Assembly: GCA_037013495.1 (NCBI GenBank)
Contig: CM072806.1
Location: forward strand, 15,855,001-15,919,000
Source: Hippophae tibetana
Lineage: Eukaryota > Streptophyta > Magnoliopsida > Rosales > Elaeagnaceae
Reading direction: 5' to 3'
Length of the DNA stretch: 64,000 nucleotides
Made by a program: the position numbers and the translations under genes. The first letter of the stretch is position 1. The number at the start of each line of letters is the position of its first letter. A model generated the notes under the pieces. It ran no database searches. It was not told where the DNA came from and saw nothing but the letters and a program-made list of their open reading frames with translations. This document shows, in pieces, positions 58,805-64,000 of the stretch.

Positions 58805-61800
58805 GATAAAAATGTCACGTTCTTCCCAAATTTCTATTCTTTATCCAATAGAATCGAGATTTTCATCTTTTAAAAAAAAATTGGTTTCCGAAAAGGAAAT
58901 AATATTTTACCGGATTTAATTGAAACGAAGGTATTAGTTCTGCTATTTACAGGAAATTATTCAAAGAGTGAGGAGTATAGCAATTAACCAATATTTCAAT
59001 TTTTAAAAACAAAAAGAAGAAAGAGGAGAAGTCAAAAAAACTTTTGGAAACAAACATCATAACCTACAAAAAGAAGAATGTTTGCCATCAAGAATAAGAC
59101 GAGGAGGTGACGGAAGCGCATGCATCATCTTTTGGTTTCCCAATTAAACGAATTTCATACCGCCGAATATTCAAACATCTTATTTTATTAATTTCTCGTA
59201 TAATTATTAAAATTACAACGTGCACAGTTCCACAAAATTAAAAAAAATATATCTTTAAAATTTATAATAATAAAAATAATATTAAATAAAATTTAGTATT
59301 TAAAAGATTTAAATAATTCTAATTTAATTTAAAAAAAATTAATTCAACATTTTTTAAAATAAAATAATGTATTTGTTAAAAAAATTCTAATATTGAAAAA
59401 ATACGAGATAAATCTAAAAAATTAATTTTATAATTTTAAATTTTAAATTTTTTCAACACTTTATTGATGTGTCAAAGATAACTTTTATCCTTTTATTAAA
59501 ATTAATAATTGGTTAGTTAAAATATTTGTGATAATTGAGATACCATTAGGTTATTATAATCTACTAAATTTTTAGCCACGTTCTCAGTTAGAAAGCTTTG
59601 TACTAATGGATTATAAAAAGCAAAAATTATTAAACAACTACTAATTAATTATTCAAATAATTCTACGGTTAGTTGTCTTCTTTTGCTAGGAGATTTTGAC
59701 TAGCTTGCTTCTATTTTCTTTATAAAAAAATATTTTAATCATCCTCATCATTCTAACCGCAAGGAGTCATCAATCAAACAAAAAAATAACACTATACTTA
59801 CCTTCAGGAGAAGTATAGTCATATGTAATCGTCTCAGTTATGATCATTCTTTCATAGTTTTACTCTATAGAAATATAATTGATTAATGAATTTTTACCTG
59901 TTAATAAATTTAACTCTCTTCTAATATACTATAATAAAGAGAGAGAAAGTTAACAAAGAGAACAAAACAATAAAATAATCTCAAAAGTGTTAGTTGTATT
60001 CATATAGATAGCTCACTATTAGATACAAAATCTATAAGTGTAGCACTAAGCTACAATAAACTATAAAAGATGTTAACCCTTATTGGATTTGAAAAAATCT
60101 TTAATAAATATGTTGTTATCATATGGCTTGAGGTTGACCAACCTACACTCATAAAGTGAAGATAGTGTATAGAATGAAACTCAATTAGAGAGAACTCTCT
60201 ACCATATTCCTTCCACAAGATGTATCAAGATAGAAGAATTCTCCAAAAATTAAGAAAGAATTGACCTAGATGAGCTCACATTCTAAAAAAAAAAAACTCT
60301 CGAACTAATGATCCAAACAAAAGCCTAAGACCAACAAATAGTTAATTAACAAAAATGGTAATCCCTCTAAGTAAATGATAGGAATCACATCACTTCTAGA
60401 AAGAATGATTCCAATAATGTTAGGAATCCCAAAAATTTCCATTAGCTTATCCATCACAAGTTTTGTAGTGATTGTTACCATGGAATCAACTTCATATTTA
60501 GCTTTATACTTAGGTTCAAACTTGGATAAGTCTTCAAGAATATCTTCACTAGAAAAATATTAGAAATGTCAACGAGATCAATAGGGTCACATCGAAAAAG
60601 GGAGTCAAAATGGAGTTTAAAGCCATAATTTTTGTTGGAAGCACCACTAGAGTCACCACCACTGTAATAAGGGAAGTGTCGATTGACTCCATGCAATTAA
60701 ATTGACTGGCCAACCAACCTCCCAATCACTAGCTGCAGTGGATCATGGATGGTTATTCTCGTTCCTTCCCGATTTATCGTGTGATTGGTCTTTCCAGTTG
60801 GTTTGTTGTCCTAACTCTCAGTGGTTTCGCTTTCGTCCCATCTTGGCCTACCAGTAGGACCCTCTTGTCTCATCTTATTCGATGTGAATCATTTTTTGTC
60901 TGCGTGTCCACTCTTGATTCTGGAATCTTTTACATCCCGATTCTTTTCGTGGGCCCCTTCCAGTGATGATGTTTGTGATCCTTACTACCAAACATTTTAT
61001 TCTAAGAAGTAGGCTTATCAAAGTTGAAGCAATGAGATATGAACTTCTAACTCCAAAAAAATAAAAATCTTTAGAAAGTTTTTTGATCTACCATTTTAAA
61101 TCTACATAATAAGAAAAGAAAAAAATTATAAGAGTACAGGTTTTCTTCAAGCTCTTAGGGTTCATGCAAATTCAAGAAAAACTAAAGAAAAAAGTTAGAA
61201 AAATAAAGATATTGATCAATTTACAAGAGTTGGGTGAAGCAAGAAACTATTCTCCATTTTTTCTCTTTAAAACTCTAACTTTGATTTTTGAATGAGAGTT
61301 ATGAGTAAAGTTGATAGCGACTAGGTCTATATATAGATTGACAAGTCCAATCTCAAGCTCTCAGTAATCCAGCATAGATTGTAAGAAGATCAATCAAAAT
61401 AAGGCTACAAATATATCAGATTTAGAAAGTCAAAAACACGAGTTCATGATTGACTTTTCTTTCAAATTTTGATAAATCACAACTTTTCAATTAAGACACC
61501 GACTGAGACAAAGTAAGAGTTGTTGGAAAGCTTGTGAACTAAAAATTATAATGGAATAAAGATATATAGGATAATAGCTACACAACTTAGATAAGATGTT
61601 CTAAAGCCAACTGTCACTTAGACATCGTACTTGGGCAAGATAACAAGACTACCTACCCCTTTTGAAGTGTCTTAGGTAGCTTAGGGGTTTGTGCTGGATA
61701 GAAAAATCACTAGGTATGTGTAACTTTATTTGATTGGTCTACAATAACATTAAAAATTCAAATAAATACAGTTAGCGTACAATCAAATATATTCTATTAT

Positions 61801-62000
61801 TTAAATTTGAAATAAAAATTAATGATATAATCTATATTTACGGAAGGTCGTTAATGCTATAAATAATTATATATTAATTAATTTAATATTTAAATATTAA
61901 TTAATTAATATTAGTTATTTAAATTTTAAATCTATTCGTTTTAATTCGGTTAATAAACTACTTAAAAGCTTGAATTTGTAGTAACTTATACCCAAAACAT
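58805..62000. other. AT-rich sequence, no recognised gene
   Basis: Nothing recognisable lies between 58805 and 60340. A minus-strand frame at 60696-60475 and plus-strand frames at 60745-61012 are short and match no family I know. The piece 60720-60975 is distinctly less AT-rich than its surroundings. It could be a fragment of a gene or of a different element. Confidence 0.45.
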
Positions 62001-62100
62001 TTAGCACTCCCGGAAGTAAGCATGGTAGGGCCTAAAGTCCAATGGCTGAATGCTGAAGAGGAAGTGGAGGTGCATGGGGACATAGAGAGTAAGTGCAGTA

Positions 62101-62472
62101 TTAGTGCAAATAGGCCAAACCATATAGGATAATAAAATACCAACAGAAATATAATAATAGAATCATGCATATTTCCGGCATCAATAACACCAATAATAAT
62201 AATAGATTGACTTGAACAATGGAAGAAAAGTCAGTAAGTATAGTAAAGACACCAATGGAGGCACCTATATTAACAAACCCAACCAAAGAGTATGAGTTGC
62301 CAACATTATGAGCGGATGTAGTAGTGGTTATGTTAGAGGTATTGTAATCCCCATCAGGGGGTATATCAGCATTAACGGCCAAAAAGGTACGGGAAGTAGC
62401 AATGGACGCAACAGCAGTAGATAGAGCAGTGATAATGGTAGAGTCAACATGTAGGTTGTTTCTGTATTTCAC
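62101..62472 (-). CDS. Hypothetical small membrane protein (uncertain)
   Basis: This 123-codon frame begins MKYRNNLHVDSTIITALSTAVASIATS. A Thr/Ser/Asn-rich loop follows, then two strongly hydrophobic stretches (VNLLLLLVLL and LLLYFCWYFIILYGLAYL). The first part faintly recalls the membrane segment of plant PGG-domain proteins (NLL...LIATVTF..G...P.G), but the P-G-G signature is not intact. It has no intron evidence and sits alone in repeat-rich DNA. It may be a chance frame or a gene fragment. Confidence 0.2.
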   Translation of the reverse strand: MKYRNNLHVDSTIITALSTAVASIATSRTFLAVNADIPPDGDYNTSNITTTTSAHNVGNSYSLVGFVNIGASIGVFTILTDFSSIVQVNLLLLLVLLMPEICMILLLYFCWYFIILYGLAYLH

Positions 62473-62479
62473 TTGTTAT

Positions 62480-63160
62480 CTCACAAGTTTTTGGGTAGAG
62501 CTTCCGATAACAATTCATGCGGTCATATATGCCAACACTTTTAGATGGTGGAAATTTTGGTTAGAGTCAAATTTGACTATTTTATTCTGCTTTGTACCAA
62601 ATCACTTTTTATTCCATGGATATGGTATACAACCTGAGCTTTTTTTTTTAGTATTTGTATTGTAATATGGTGGTAAAATGTATCATCATTAGCAAGTATT
62701 TTTATTTATTGTAATGTTAATAATAAACTTAATTATAGATTTTTTGGGATTATTCTAAATGAACTCAATTTATTATTATTTTTCTTTATTTAATATATTC
62801 ATAAATAAGAAGTCAAATGAAGAAGGTGTTACAAATGTGGCAACTTAGTTGAAATATTTTGGTGCATCTGATGTTGTCACCTTCAACATAGTTAATTCTA
62901 GTCATCAATTTCTTATACCAACCTTAAATGAACTAAGTTGAGTTAAGTTACTTATTACATATCACTACTTTTATGCATCTCATTCACTACTCAGATATAT
63001 ATAAAAAGGCTTTCTTGCCTCATCAACACAACTAGTTTTTAGGAAATTGACTACATATGCCTCTGGATATAACATTCTATTTCCACTATTTTAATCTTGA
63101 TATATATTTTCTGCATAAACCAGATGCCTATTTATTTAATGTCAATTTGCTGAGGCCATG
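62480..63160. other. Intergenic, 3' flank of the P450 gene
   Basis: No gene is seen. The 3' untranslated region of the minus-strand cytochrome P450 should lie in about 62950-63165. Confidence 0.45.
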
Positions 63161-63165
63161 GTCTA

Positions 63166-64000
63166 CTAATTACGAGGCTTCAAGATTACATGCAATGGAT
63201 GCATTTTGTGAGTGGTGAGTCCAACAGTATCAACATTCTCTTCCTCCCCATCTTTCAATCTCCACTCAAATTCTTGTACCAGCCTACCAATTGATGTGCA
63301 AGCAATTAGCATTGCCTGAAGAGAACCAGCACAACCCCTCTTTCCAGCTCCAAAGGCCATTGTCTTGTACAAATCCATGGGATCATACTTGTCAAGAAAT
63401 CTCTCTGGATTAAATTCTTCAGGATGTTCCCATTGTTTTGGGTCCATGTTGCATCCATAAATGTTAATGGCAATCTGCATCAAATTCAACACCAAAACTG
63501 TAAACATATTCATATAAAAAAGTTGTAAACATGCTATACATATTTTGCAGTTCAGGCTATAAATAGATTAAATAGAGGCCCAAAATCGCACATTTTTTGG
63601 CATGGTATAATATGTACCAATCGCTCATGTACAAGATGTAGATGAGTTATGGAAGGCTATACATGAATCATGTACGCAATTTTGGGACATTTTTCATCAA
63701 GTCTCCAAAAACCAATGTATTTAGGGTCTGAACTGTAATATATTGGTTTTGGAGATTTAGTTAAACAAATCCTAAAATTGTTGGTTTTGATAGTGTTTAT
63801 GTACGTACAAAATGAAAATGCATACATATAACTTATGTACAACCATACGTGGCTCATGTAAAATGGGGACATTTTCACTTAAACTCCAAACTCTACTTGG
63901 AACAAGAAAATAAAATCTTGAACTAAGAGAAACTAATTGATCACCTCGGTTCCGGCTGGAATATAGAAGCCTCCTAGTTGTGTATCTTCATGCGCATAAC
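63166..64000 (-). CDS. KO: ent-Kaurene oxidase (CYP701A-type cytochrome P450), C-terminal exons only
   Basis: Only the last two exons are in the window: 64000-63945 (5' side cut by the window edge) and 63474-63166, with intron 63944-63475 (GT-AG). Together they give about 120 residues. The first reads [18 protein letters not shown] and joins [26 protein letters not shown]. The heme-binding motif is [10 protein letters not shown], with its Cys as the thiolate ligand. The end is [18 protein letters not shown]. The phrases [24 protein letters not shown] and LTT.....LH have the combination expected of CYP701A, which converts ent-kaurene to ent-kaurenoic acid by three oxidations in gibberellin biosynthesis. 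The K-helix ExxR and the membrane anchor lie outside the window. Nothing in the visible part suggests a defect. Confidence 0.9.

Overview
The window looks like a gene-poor, transposon-rich stretch of an AT-rich flowering-plant nuclear genome, most likely a eudicot. Three ordinary plant genes are visible, all on the minus strand and all with introns. They are an LR-type serpin (exons 19644-19255 and 17562-16777), a six-exon chloroplast thylakoidal processing peptidase (36819 to 34114), and the last two exons of a CYP701A-type ent-kaurene oxidase (from 64000 to 63166, running off the right edge). They share no pathway and are simply neighbours. No tRNA, rRNA or CRISPR was seen.

Most of the remaining sequence that I can explain is transposable-element debris, often nested. 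At 1434-15345 and 46262-51060 lie decayed copies of one Ty1/copia family with LTRs of about 1.86 kb. These carry a tRNA-iMet-type primer site and more than one polypurine tract before the 3' LTR, a Sirevirus-like trait. A complete but gag-only LTR element on the minus strand (4019-8852) sits next to the first copy. The region from 20.6 to 33.9 kb holds a dead Mutator-like transposase, remnants of plant retroelement gag-like proteins, a copia 5' end with LTR and primer site, an L1-type LINE and an inverted pair of LTR pieces. The region from 37.4 to 46.2 kb holds a decayed Ty3/gypsy element and a decayed copia pol.

The most coherent system is a group of hAT DNA transposons. A 3,933-bp element (51204-55136) has TAGGGGTG termini, a perfect 8-bp target duplication (ATTATTAT), subterminal repeats, and a BED-finger/hATC transposase gene broken by only one frameshift and one stop codon. 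Four shorter elements with no transposase (27833-28915, 41350-42039, 44245-44884, 58408-58804) have similar termini and 8-bp duplications, two of them perfect. One split a copia pol gene. The large element landed in an older repeat whose unoccupied relative is also present, at 45960-46240. This reads as one autonomous-type source with several possible dependents.

Exon borders of the three genes were set by GT-AG sites, reading-frame continuity and family resemblance. Element borders were set by eye from repeated ends and target duplications, and those marked approximate could move by tens of bases. No alignment or database search was run.
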